A stretch of DNA of 26,055 nt from Perkinsus olseni (taxonomy: Eukaryota > Perkinsozoa > Perkinsida): assembly GCA_013115125.1 (NCBI GenBank), contig JABANN010000489.1, positions 1 to 26,055 on the forward strand. The letters are read 5' to 3'. A program made the translations under genes and the position numbers. This document shows positions 1-9,059 of the stretch, piece after piece; the stretch's first letter is position 1, and each line of letters begins with the position of its first letter. The notes beneath the pieces are model-generated. The model made no database searches. It was given only the letters and a program-made list of their open reading frames with translations, and had not been told where the DNA came from.

Positions 1-591
1 ACTATACAAACATATAAGGTTTTATCAATTCTACGTCTAGTATGTCGGGTTCACCAACCATGGGGTCACAACACTTCCTTTCAGTGGAAGGCTTTCACCG
101 ATCGGCGACTAGGATGTTTCGATGCGTTGCCGAGTCCGACCCAGATCAACAATACGCCAATTGTCGTCGGTGTCGACTGGGCCATAGGAAGCCTGAGTAC
201 ATGTCAGAAATCTTGAATAGGAGTCCGGTGTGTTCGCTGTTCCCTCGGGGAAACAGCCAGCGACTCGGTGAACCGTGCTCCTCCGGGAGCTTTCAAAAAA
301 ACCCTCGGCTTCACCATACTCAAAGCGCCAACGGAATATTAATAACAATAATAGTCCAGGGACTCGGGCTACCCTCGAATCGATTAACCCGGCGCAACTC
401 CCAATACACAGACGATGAGCGGGGACACGGCGCCGCGGGACAGCGGAGACAGACATGACCGGGTCATGATGACCTCAGACATGATGCTGCGTGACGTAGC
501 GTTTCTTTCTGTTCCTGGCACCAAGATTCGAGAACTCCGTGATCGGTCACGATCTAAACTACAGTCAACAGTTGTTTTCTCTCTGTGTATT
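1..591. other. No supported gene; upstream flank of the first gene
   Basis: Open frames exist on both strands, but none has a recognisable domain and the two strands mirror each other. The last 30 bases before 592 are pyrimidine-rich (GTTGTTTTCTCTCTGTGTAT) and could serve the start of the next gene. Confidence 0.5.
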
Positions 592-1753
592 ATGTGGACC
601 ACCGTGCTGCTCCTCAGTCTCTGTACCCTCGACTCAGTCGCCTCTTTGCCTCCTCCGAACGCCCCCAATGGCCACCTCAACTTCTACAAAGAGGTTGGCA
701 CCCCGTGGTACATCAAGGAGGCCCCTAATTGTGTCACAAAACCTAAATTGTGTCCCACTGACCCGAGCTACACCTGGGACTATTACTTCGACTACCTCCT
801 CGGGAAAGGTGTGAGCAGCTTCTTGCTCGGCGGTTACAGTGTGATGCAAAGCAAAATCAAGACTGATTCGCCTCCCTGGGACAAGGCCGGGTTCGCGTCA
901 CTGAAGCAGCAAGCAGAAGCCAAAGGCGGGAGAATACTGGCCAACTTGGGCGTGTTTTTCGAAAAATCATTCGACAAGGTGGCCTTCCACCAAAGCGCCA
1001 GCGAGTTCATCAAGGACTATCCTGTTGGCGGTTTCCAAGTGGTTCTCGCGCCATCAGACTCCGGCGTCACCGTCCCCTTGAAAGAACTCTTGGAGGCGAT
1101 CAATGAGCTGAACCTTCACTCGGCCTTTTCGTAAGCACCACACGGCAGCTGCGTGCATGATAATTATGCTAGGTTCGCAACAGATGACTGGCATAGAGTG
1201 AATACAAGTGGATTAGCGAGGATCGCTCACACCAATTTCGTCACCGTATGGCCGGTGAACGACGACTCCGTTCCGGTGTTCAACACGGATAGTTATGCCG
1301 AGGAGAGCCTCCACAACGCCACCTTGGCAGGCGCTGATCCGAGCTCCCTCGTTTTCACTGTGAGTAACTGTTGTGCCGCTGTGTAACATCCACAGTAACT
1401 GCAGTTTGGACTTCCAACCTTCGCATCCTCATCGTACTTCTTGCTTTGATTGGCAGACTCCTTCTCATTTCCAGATCCCACTCATCGCCCATGCCACCTA
1501 CGATGTGGGTTATATCGGGTACTCCAATGCGATATACGATCTCGGTGGAGATCCGAAGGGGGACGGCTCGATAGTCTACCCCGGTGGAGCCGCAATCTAC
1601 TTCTTCTCGCAACCTCGTGCCACCGAGAAGATCACGCTGGCGAAGAATCTTGGACTTTACGGTATCTCGCTAGAGGCCAGTAATGGGGATACCTCGGATC
1701 TTTTCCCGTGGGATGACGACTCACTGTTCTACGCGCTCGCCGCAGGCATCTAG
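592..1753 (+). CDS. Secreted glycoside hydrolase 18 / chitinase-like protein, three exons
   Basis: Exons 592-1130, 1173-1359 and 1475-1753 join in frame into 334 residues. The introns are 42 nt (GTAAG to CTAG) and 115 nt (GTGAG to CCAG), phases 2 and 0. The first 19 residues (MWTTVLLLSLCTLDSVASL) form a clear signal peptide, so the product is probably secreted or surface-bound. Mature-protein patterns resemble a GH18 barrel: FLLGGYSVMQS near residue 80, then an S-x-x-x-F-x-x-x-Y segment (HQSASEFIKDYPVGGFQV) where family members carry DGIDLDWE-type residues, and a C-terminal LGLYGISLEASNGDTSDLFP like the last barrel strand. The catalytic D-x-x-D-x-D-x-E motif is absent, so I infer a non-catalytic chitin-binding or degenerate member. 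Reading frame and splicing are well supported; the family call is moderate. An earlier in-frame ATG at 415 was not chosen because the signal peptide begins at 592. Confidence 0.68.
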
Positions 1754-2742
1754 TCAACTCGAGCCACGTGCTCTGATGCCGCTCAATGATAAAGGTCCTT
1801 TAAGCGTCGTTACCAGCTGCCACATGGCCTCGTGGCCTTTTTTATCATCGTACATCGTAAGTGAACTGGCGGTAGCAGGCGCGACGATGATCATTAAATG
1901 ATCATCATTTCCCTCACCGTGTTGTGTGCTCACCTGCCACTAAGGGCATCTGTGCGTCGGTCGGGGAGGCTAGATGTTATGTCGATAATTCGGAACTTCC
2001 GAATCGGGAGGAACACTAGTTCCTTAATCCTTATTTTTTCACTTGGATCAATACGAGTAGAGTTCGAAGAGTATCCCGCCTGGGGCAGTTACTGGTGCGC
2101 CAATCACACAGTGTAATTAGCTGACAAGATCGTTGGCTTCATCAACGGTCGAATGAGTCTCTTTCGAGACTCAGGCTGAGCCGAAGGGATCGGAAACGAG
2201 GCTGAAGAAGAAGGCTGAAGTCCCACGTGATTCAGCGAGGTCAGAAAGAGATCCGTAGAGATCATGTTTTGGATAGAAAAACATTAGTCACAGAAGTTCA
2301 GTGCTACACAGGGTAGTATCCGACGTGCGGCAAATTTTAAGCTCGAAGGAGCTGGGGTCGCCAGCTGGAGCAATAGCATTTTCCGACCTTTTTCGGCGTG
2401 CGTCTTGCTTGTCGTGTTCCCTCAAAATTCGGCCTTCAAAAGATTCCTCGTTATTAAGGAACTACCAAAGTTGTTAACGAAGTTGAGAAATACCCTTTAG
2501 ACTATTATTTTCAGTCCTTCGCACCTCCCCGGGGATTCCCTTGCAGAAGCACGCTGCTGAGTGCTGAAGTGCCTTACTGATCGCACTCCGGGAGCCAATT
2601 GAAGTGCTTAGATTTCCGAGTACAGAAAATCTGCCTTCCTGAGCTGGGATGAAAACCACGCATTAAAGTGCGCAGACAGATTCGAGGTTTTTGCCGATCT
2701 CGGAGCTTCTGTTACTCGGAAGTTCCGAGTGAGGTCTTTGTG
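1754..2742. other. Intergenic stretch, no gene supported
   Basis: The stretch is full of stops in all frames. It holds several short palindromes, including a perfect 21-mer at 1886-1906 and TTCGGAACTTCCGAA near 1989. A GGCCTCGTGGCC hairpin followed by a T run near 1825-1843 lies about 75 bases after the previous stop and could lie in its 3' UTR. Confidence 0.5.
1886..1906. repeat. Perfect 21-bp palindrome
   Basis: GATGATCATT and AATGATCATC are exact reverse complements around a single central A. It lies between two plus-strand genes. Function unknown. Confidence 0.75.
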
Positions 2743-3053
2743 ATGTATCTACACAAGCCTTGTCCCTTTCTACTTGAGCTGTCTGTCTCTGTGTGTCTTT
2801 CGCTGTTGCTAACATTAGTATCCAGCCATCCTATTGAGTTCCTCGAGTACAGTACAGTCTTTGATCGAAATGGTAAGGTTCTCGACTACCGCGTTCGGAA
2901 GTAGCGGCTCCTCCTGACGGCGTCCGGGCCACCTGGTCATTCAACTGCACTCAACCTGGTCGTAGAGTCTCGACTTGCACGGTGAATGATAATTGTGCTG
3001 AACCAGACGCTACTGATTCCAAGTACGACAATATTTCAAAATCCTGTTGCTAG
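2743..3053 (+). CDS. Small secreted cysteine-containing protein, two exons
   Basis: Exon 2743-2872 encodes a hydrophobic leader (SVSVCLSLLLTLVSSHP) typical of a signal peptide. The donor GTAAGG follows a single leftover G. An acceptor TAGAG at 2963-2967 restores the frame, and exon 2968-3053 ends in Cys-Cys-stop. The joined product is 71 residues; the mature part is about 45 residues with four cysteines (C-T-V-N-D-N-C and a terminal C-C). Reading through the first intron would give an uninformative tail ending at 2904. No family is recognised; size and cysteines fit a secreted peptide or effector-like protein, which is inference. Its stop lies 12 bases from the stop of the convergent gene at 3065. 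Confidence 0.55.
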
Positions 3054-3064
3054 TAGTAGCAGCT

Positions 3065-4216
3065 TCACGACGAGGCAGTTAACAGAGTGATGGCAGCCTG
3101 TACACGGTCTTGCAATTCTTCGCGGGTCTGTATCTTCTCGAGGCTGTCCAAGAAGTTAGACAGACTCTCGACGTCGGATGCTTCACCTCGTCTACGGGAG
3201 AATACCTAATTACGATATGTAGTTAGGCGGAGCGAAGAAAATTTTGTGCGAAATTTTGTCTAAATTACTCAGACTCCTCCAGAGTTTCAAGTCCTCACGC
3301 GCGCGCTCGAGACTGCCTGTGTCGGTCGGCGTGTTGAACACCTTACATGTTGAACGGCAGCCAGAATGGCTCCGAGCGCCCGTCTATTCTCAGAAGTCCC
3401 CGACTCCCTCCCTGCCAAAGCCGCTTTACATTCACGCAGCGTTTGCAGTGTCGACGATTCGTTCTGAGGAAGGACACTCACCTCTGGCAAGCGGCGTGGA
3501 GCAGAGAATCGCTAAGGCAGCAAGTTGACGAGATTAGGATATCTTGTCGTAAGGGTCTGTCGTCTCACTAGTGGTAGTTGCCTTACTAGTCCTTACTACA
3601 TCATCGACCATGCGCGATTATTACAATCGGGAGCTGTACGAGTGTACAGAGATCATTGCAATCACGGATCTAGCACTTCCCTAGGGCGGCTATTATTGAG
3701 TGTTCTGTTCCCTTAATAAAGTCTGCACACTCACCAGACAGCTGAGGTGCCAGGAGGCCTCCCCTTGAGCGTCCAACTCAGCAATCTGCGTTCTGATCCG
3801 CTCCGCCACGCTATCAACTGATCCTCGCCTGATCAATAACGACAAATAAAATGCAAGCTGGGCTATCTCACATACCACTCCATCGCGAAATCATCTGCTC
3901 CTTCATGGCCGCTGACGCTATTACGTACTTGCCGAGGCGGCCGACCACCCACCGCTTTTGGAGACATCGACATCGGGACTGAGAACAACAGCAATCCCGA
4001 AGGCCCCCTCCAAGAAAACCTACCCACGCCGCCCTCGGACAACCTCCGACTCACAGCCGGGGTCCTTCTAACCTCATCACAGCTGCTTCGTCGGGCTCGC
4101 TTTCGCCCGCCCGCCTTCGGGTACTCGAGCGTTGTGGTCAACACCCTTGTGGGGTACGAGGGCCGGGAGAGGAGGCTGAGGTTACGGCGTCCCCGATGTT
4201 TACACAAAGCATGCAT
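3065..4216 (-). CDS. Hypothetical protein, six exons, 258 residues
   Basis: Exons on the minus strand: 4216-4024, 3978-3929, 3866-3735, 3511-3340, 3316-3214 and 3191-3065. Every junction uses GT/AG with matching phase (1, 0, 0, 1, 2). Intron sizes are 45, 62, 223, 23 and 22 nt. The product starts basic and serine-rich (RKRARRSSCDEV, PAVSRRLSEGG). It then has a hydrophobic helix (IAQLAFYLSLLIRRG) and a helical, charged C-terminus (FLDSLEKIQTREELQDRVQ). No domain is recognised. A GTGAG to CTCAG stretch of 18 nt inside exon four is in frame and could be spliced or read (VSVLPQ). Reading-frame continuity is strong evidence for a real gene; function is unknown. Confidence 0.7.
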
Positions 4217-4357
4217 TACTCAGTCTTTGACACTGTAGTAGTCGCTGACGACATCCGGTCTCGACCCAGGATACGAGTTGTGGGAGTTATGGTATGGTCG
4301 AGCGAAACTGACAACGTATCGATTCCTTGGGATGCATATCGAGCGAGGAACTTCTTG

Positions 4358-5806
4358 TCAATCAAAACAGTCCTGCTCGTCCCGTCGCCCATATGCTCTC
4401 AAGAGGTCTATTCGTAATGCCATCGTCCAGTTTATGAACTGGGAGCGGAGGCAGTCCTGTTCGACGCGCTCTTCATGATGTGAAGAAACTCCACCGGCAC
4501 TCGAGCTCCAGTACTTCCATCACATACTACAGCAATGGATCCGGCACCCCCACCCCCAGCCCCAGTACCACCTCGCAGCCGCTTCGCGTTATCTACTGGG
4601 GAGGTTATTGCGTGATGGTTCGTGGAGGAGGACGGCGGCGGCACCAAGAGCAGGCCCGAGGTCCCTTTGGACTCGGCCGCCTTGCTGTTATGGCAAAAGT
4701 CGATTCGGGCGAAAATCACCTGCCGGGAGTACTGCTGGAGGGGCGATCTAACGGAGGCGCACTTCGGCCAGCCAATCGATCAACAGCTTCCTCGCCGCCC
4801 TCACTTCTTGACGGCTGCCGTACTCGGGCCTGGTATAGTTCAGCTGGTCACAATACTGTCTTACCATTCAAGAGGCCGCCGGATCTATCCCCAGGGCCTC
4901 CATTCTCGCCATTACTTGAGCTCATCCAGTTCAATGCAGTCCAACCTAACCTGCTCCTTGCAAGTGACATCATTCAAGAACAACTCCTTCTTCCGCATCG
5001 AGTCCCGCAGACCCCCACTGCCCTGACACCACCACACGAGTTATGTTTCTTCTCGGGTGAAATCCCGCGGCGTAACCCTCTAGCTGCGCTTGGACTCGCC
5101 CTATGATGAGCCTTCCCCAACATCACAACAGCCACCACGACTTTCAGCGCTCCCGACTGATCGCCCATCCCCAGCAGCTCATCATGCTCTATCAAGCCGA
5201 TGTCTACGTGTACAGCCGCCCTATAAATCCCACGGTTTTCGTCAATTTTCATACCAAATTTCGGCCAGAACTTTCTCCAAGAGGACCAAGAAAATTCGCG
5301 ACAGCCGGCATGCTTTCGAGATGCCCGCCACCCTGAAATCTGCATCACGGAAGACCGGTGGAAGGGTGATCTATCAGCTGCCACAAAGCGTTACAAATCC
5401 CTTCTAACAATCAATTATCAGAGTGCGAGAAAGGATGAAGCTGCTTAGGCCACGCACCGCAAACCGACCTACCCCGCTGTCCAGGGACTCCTTACTCTCC
5501 GCCAGAAGTTCGTTGAGTGTTGGTACGATTGAATTTCTTATAATAGATAAAGTTGACAATATCTGATAAAACGCCATCCGTGGGATTCGAACCCGGAACC
5601 TACCCTACTTGAGGGTGTTTCGAGAAACTCCTGCATTTTGCCTCCACTGCATCGATCTGCGTTGTTGTTATCGGCGATGATAAATCAGCGCTCGGTGTAT
5701 CTGTCGATACAGTCGCCGAGATTTTCGGGTTTTTCCCGATTTTTCCGGAAATTTCTGCAAATTTGCCAATCGCACACTCTGATGGTTCCTCTAGCCAACG
5801 AGCCAC
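4358..5806 (-). CDS. Hypothetical multi-exon protein, 5' end open
   Basis: Minus-strand exons: about 5806-5609, 5562-5473, 5370-5255, 5220 to about 5110 (donor not fixed), 5022-4951, 4855-4763, 4734-4440 and 4407-4358. Phases agree at every resolved junction, and introns range from 28 to 121 nt. The product is mostly helical (SIVPTLNELLAESKESLDSG, RLSRIFLVLLEKVLAEIW, RAARKLLIDWLAE). It has a low-complexity PPPSSS and glycine-rich segment near its C-terminus (GGTGAGGGGAGS), then GARVPVEFLHIMKSAS. The helical repeats look vaguely HEAT/ARM-like, but I do not assign a family. The intron at 5563-5608 carries a tRNA-like insert. The first exon has no clear ATG (it can open at a GTG at 5806), so the true start is unresolved and may overlap the divergent gene at 5825. 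Confidence 0.65.
5563..5608 (-). other. Intron made of a sense tRNA 3' half
   Basis: This 46-nt intron of the minus-strand gene starts GTAGGGTAGG, contains the T-arm GGGTTCGAATCCC, then an acceptor-like strand and GTTTT before ATCAG. Flanking exons join in phase 0. Confidence 0.75.
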
Positions 5807-5824
5807 GACAACGCCCGACCTTTG

Positions 5825-6180
5825 ATGGTGATGGACGACGGCCAGCTCCTCCGTACACCCGTCGTGTCACCACCCACTGGCCGGCCGTATCCGAGGGCCG
5901 CCGACGGGAGTGTCCTCTTCCGCAAAGTTCGCACACAGTGTGTCGGAACCTATGGCAGACTGCTATGAGAGAGGTCCCCGGTTCGAATCCCAGCAGGACC
6001 TTTTCTTCCGAGTACACAGACTCTTCTGTATCGTCAATTCTCCTCTTCCGTGAGGAGCTCCTCTCGCTATTCCCTCCCGGAGTAACATCAGACGAAGACG
6101 AGGGGCGGTGGAGCAGGCCGCTCAAACGACGGAATAAAGAGAACATCCTGTTCAACGCAGCAGCTGATGAATTCTCTTAG
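5825..6180 (+). CDS. Small hypothetical protein, two exons, 91 residues
   Basis: Exon 5825-5939 begins MVMDDGQLLRTPVVSPPTG; exon 6020-6180 ends KRRNKENILFNAAADEFS-stop. The 80-nt intron (GTGTCGG to ACACAG) contains a sense tRNA 3' end. A TAG at 5792-5794 upstream of the ATG could be a trans-splice acceptor. The protein is polar with an acidic patch (TSDEDEGRW) followed by a basic one (RPLKRRNKE). No family is recognised. The opposite strand is also partly open here, so strand assignment rests on splice phase and codon pattern. Confidence 0.55.
5940..6019 (+). other. Intron containing a tRNA 3' end with terminator-like T run
   Basis: Inside the 80-nt intron, TTCGAATCCCAGCAGGACC followed by TTTT matches the 3' end of the intact tRNA-Gln at 7126 (TTCAAATCCCGGTAGAACC then TTTT) at all but four positions. 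It is the closest visible relative of that tRNA. Confidence 0.75.
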
Positions 6181-6424
6181 TGAACTCTATTGCTGTTTGG
6201 AGTGGATCATTACCTCACTCATATCCAGCAAGCTTCGACCTAAGATCCACTATCCTATGCTAGGCAAGAACGTCGTCCCTCCCAGAACGCAACACAAGCT
6301 CTTCGTCACATGCCCTGCGAATCTTCCGGCTGCGCATGACGACAGACGAAAAGATACGCCACGAGGAGAATGGTCCATAAAAGGTCGAATATAAAAACCC
6401 AATATGAATAGCAGGCACTGCTGT

Positions 6425-6482
<58 letters not shown>

Positions 6483-7125
6483 TCACTGACTTCCGCCAGC
6501 TTGCATAAAACCTGAGGAAAAATCAAACTCTCTGCTGCCTCAGGCGCCCCAGTACCACCGAGGGTTGGGTATTGATTCGCAACTTATCGAGTCGGACACA
6601 GCGGAAAACCGAAACCTGACGAGCGCTGCCTGCTTCAATTCCGTATTACTACTATTGGTATCGGGTATTGTCTATTACTATAAGTACTTTGGGAGTGCAA
6701 GCCTAATAGTATGAGTATTATTTCCTTTGGACCAAGCTACAATAATATGGGGTAGTAAGATTACTAATAGAATAAGTTATTCTGAATAACCATTCAGCAG
6801 ACCTTGATACGGTATTCCGATCAAATCCAAAAATGTTACTCTCGGACTTGATATTGATTAACGTTCCCTACGAGCCGTCAACCCTCACGAGAGTGTCCTC
6901 CCACAAGGTCGGGGAATGCCCAGATAAGTCAAATTCTCGGGAGCGGCGAATGGCAGGGTACCACTTACACCGATCTTACGCGATGAATTTGGTGATGATC
7001 AGTTGGAACCGAGGGGCACTTTCGGCAGCTGGTCCCCTTGCTTTTCTAGGGCGGGATCTTCGGGCATGGGAGGAGCTGCATGCAAAACAAGCGATAGGCC
7101 ATGGAGCGTGACCGCATTATTCATC
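6181..7125. other. Non-coding stretch with microsatellite
   Basis: A T-rich, stop-rich region follows the small gene. An open frame at 6833-7111 has no recognisable content. I see nothing else convincing besides the triplet repeat at 6425. Confidence 0.5.
6425..6481. repeat. (TGA)19 microsatellite
   Basis: Nineteen uninterrupted TGA triplets. The open frames across it (poly-His and poly-Ser on the minus strand) are a by-product of the repeat. Confidence 0.95.
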
Positions 7126-7197
7126 GGTTCTATGGTGTAACGGTTAGCACTCCAGACTCTGAATCTGGCGATCTGGGTTCAAATCCCGGTAGAACCT
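7126..7197 (+). tRNA. tRNA-Gln (anticodon CTG)
   Basis: A complete 72-nt cloverleaf. The acceptor stem is GGTTCTA with TAGAACC. The D-arm contains GGTTAGC. The anticodon stem CCAGA/TCTGG encloses loop CTCTGAA, giving anticodon CTG. The T-arm is CTGGG-TTCAAAT-CCCGG. Discriminator T is followed by a T run, the expected Pol III terminator. It is the only full tRNA gene seen in the window and contrasts with the many partial tRNA-like segments in introns. Confidence 0.96.
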
Positions 7198-7322
7198 TTT
7201 CTCTACCGCGCTTCTCATGGAGCACAAAAAATGATATTTGCCAGATTAAGCACGACTACAGTAAAGACTTCGCCGTTTTCCACCAAATGATAGTCGCAAA
7301 TCGATCGGCTGGGCGGGCGCTA

Positions 7323-9011
7323 TCACAACTTACTATTTCCCATTGGATGATCGGGCGGCACTGCAGCAAGATGAATATCCTCTATCTCCAGTCTATGCTG
7401 GACGTAACAGTTGAACTCCCTACGCACCCGGAAGAAAAGAAAGATACTCCCAGAAGTGGAAGATTCCGACGGCCCACTTCCTCCGCCTCTCTTCCGCCTC
7501 GACCCTTCGAGCTCTCTCCGCTTGTTGAAGTTGATGCGATATATCCCACTGTCTGACAAAATCGATCACGTGATCGATTTGAGAAATTAACACAACCCAC
7601 TTCCTTCTGTCCACTTCATGGTCCCAAGCAGCTAGGCATCTCTTGTCCCACTCGAGTTGGGCCTCGTCGACCTTTTGCCGTCCTGTCATGCGGACGACCC
7701 AGGTTCGATTCCCACCCACGGCATATTTATTACTCTTATTCTCACTCTCTATGAGAGCTTGCAGATGGGCCGCAGCCACAGAGGAAGGATCCATCTGCGG
7801 TGTTATATGAAGAACCGCCTGAGCGCCTTCTGACAAAAAATACCGTCGCTGAGATTCGAACCTGCGACCTCTCCCTACTAACCTTCCTGCTTCTGCATGG
7901 GCGTCCCCACTTCACCAAATTTCTTGCTGCTGCTTCCACCGGCCGCTTTGGCCGGCCTTCCGGGAGTGTTCGAAGGTCCGCGGGCCGCCGGCGTCGCAGT
8001 TGTCGTGTTGCTGCTCCCTCCGCTCGATCCAAACATAATAGGTGGAATGTGAAACTCCCCACAAGGGCCCATTCTGCATATTCAAGGTTGAAGCGAGGAA
8101 GATACGGAATAGCTCAGGACTGACCCATAGCGATCATCTCTCTGTCTGAACAGATACTCCTGCTGCATGACCTGCATCCTCCTCTCCTTCTCTCGTCGGC
8201 GCAGTTCCCTTTTATACAACCTAATACCGTAAATCGCCCTTCGGAAATCATAATAAACCAAATCCCCCCACTGATATACACCTGTACTCCTGTATGATAG
8301 GTATCAAGCACTTGAGGAAAATGCCAGTTCTCGGCTATCCACCCCGAAAAAAATTTTTCGTGAATCATATTTTCCCCATCTTTAAAAATTGGATCAAGAC
8401 GAATTATCCCGAGCCAAAAGCAGCAATTCTCGTCGCCGTTCGCTCAGGGTCTACAGTAATGTTGGCAACGAACTCTGGACGCGTCGGAATTCCGCAAAAC
8501 CATTCGGACCATTCGAAAGCCCTTGCGAGTTTGGAAGCACTTGAGTCGCCCGCAAACTCGACCTAGTCACGTCAATCGATAAGATCAGAAGCAAAAAATT
8601 ACAATCGAGCCAAAAAAAACTTTTCGCCAACTTCGGTAAGTATTTCCAGTTTCACCATGTCCTTCGAAAAAGCAACGAATTCGCAATATAGTGATGCCCT
8701 CCGCTTGCAATCACTCGGCAGATGTCCTTTCCGAATTCTCTCCGGACTGGACTGTAGGACATAAACTGGTTCATGTAATAAAATTACGACGCAGAAGCGA
8801 GAGGAGAAGAAGTACTCCCGATGGCTGGTATTCATTTTCGCGCCTGTCCCGTAAATGTTGGGAACATGAACACTTTAAACATGAATTAATTATCATACCA
8901 CACCTTCCATTACTTCTGCCAATCCTTCTGGCGAGCTTCCTTCGCTTTTTCAACCGCCAAAGTCATCGCCGTCGTCGGGCGGTCAGTCTCACGCAGGGCG
9001 GGGACGGTCAT
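7323..9011 (-). CDS. Hypothetical coiled-coil-rich protein, about ten exons
   Basis: Resolved minus-strand exons: 9011-8914 (MTVPALRETDRPTTAM), 8843-8816, then a less certain middle part (8752-8240) with coding blocks such as FEWSEWFCGIPTRPEF and VYYDFRRAIYGIRLYK, then in-phase exons ending at 8125, 8073-7883, 7829-7746, 7682-7597, 7548-7448 and 7419-7323. The product has a glycine/serine/threonine-rich linker (FGSSGGSSNTTTATP) and long charged helices (RRREKERRMQVMQQEYLF, LQQAERARRVEAEERRRKW) typical of coiled coils. No family is recognised. Three introns are tRNA- or repeat-derived, and one is only 28 nt. The C-terminal end could instead continue through a strong GTAAGT donor at 7330. Confidence 0.62.
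7420..7447 (-). other. 28-nt intron
   Basis: GTATCTTTCTTTT to GCGTAG; flanking exons join in phase 2. It is one of several introns of 22-34 nt in this window. Confidence 0.6.
7549..7596 (-). other. Intron built around the ATCGATC palindrome
   Basis: The 48-nt intron GTTGTG to GACAG has as its core AAATCGATCACGTGATCGAT with further T's, a near-perfect palindrome shared with introns of two other genes. Confidence 0.7.
7683..7745 (-). other. Intron carrying an antisense tRNA-Asp-like 3' half
   Basis: The 63-nt intron GTGAGAATAAG to GACAG. Read on the plus strand it begins CTGTCAT (anticodon loop with GTC, Asp), then GGTTCGATTCCC and a GGCATATTT tail. The intron's terminal AG is the complement of the loop's first two bases, CT. 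Confidence 0.75.
7830..7882 (-). other. Intron carrying a sense tRNA 3' half
   Basis: The 53-nt intron GTTAGTAGGGAG contains GGTCGCAGGTTCGAATCTC, then GACGG, a T run and GTCAG. Flanking exons join in phase 1. Confidence 0.75.
8074..8124 (-). other. Intron containing the GTATCTT/AAGATAC-type element
   Basis: The 51-nt intron GTCAGTCC to TGCAG contains CCGTATCTTCCTCGCTTCAA followed by CCTTGAATATGCAG, a degenerate copy of the 28-bp repeat seen intact at 11999. Confidence 0.6.
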
Positions 9012-9059
9012 GGAAAACAGTGATGACGAAACGGTTGATCGATTTGAGAATTAGTCATC

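Noticed and set aside
42-458. Plus-strand ORF upstream of the chitinase-like gene
   Set aside because: Composition is not distinctive, the opposite strand is equally open, and there is no domain or splice link.
6250-6526. Minus-strand poly-His and poly-Ser proteins
   Set aside because: Produced by the (TGA)19 microsatellite; the flanks have no coding character.
6833-7111. 92-codon ORF before tRNA-Gln
   Set aside because: No recognisable content or link to neighbouring exons; chance ORF cannot be excluded.
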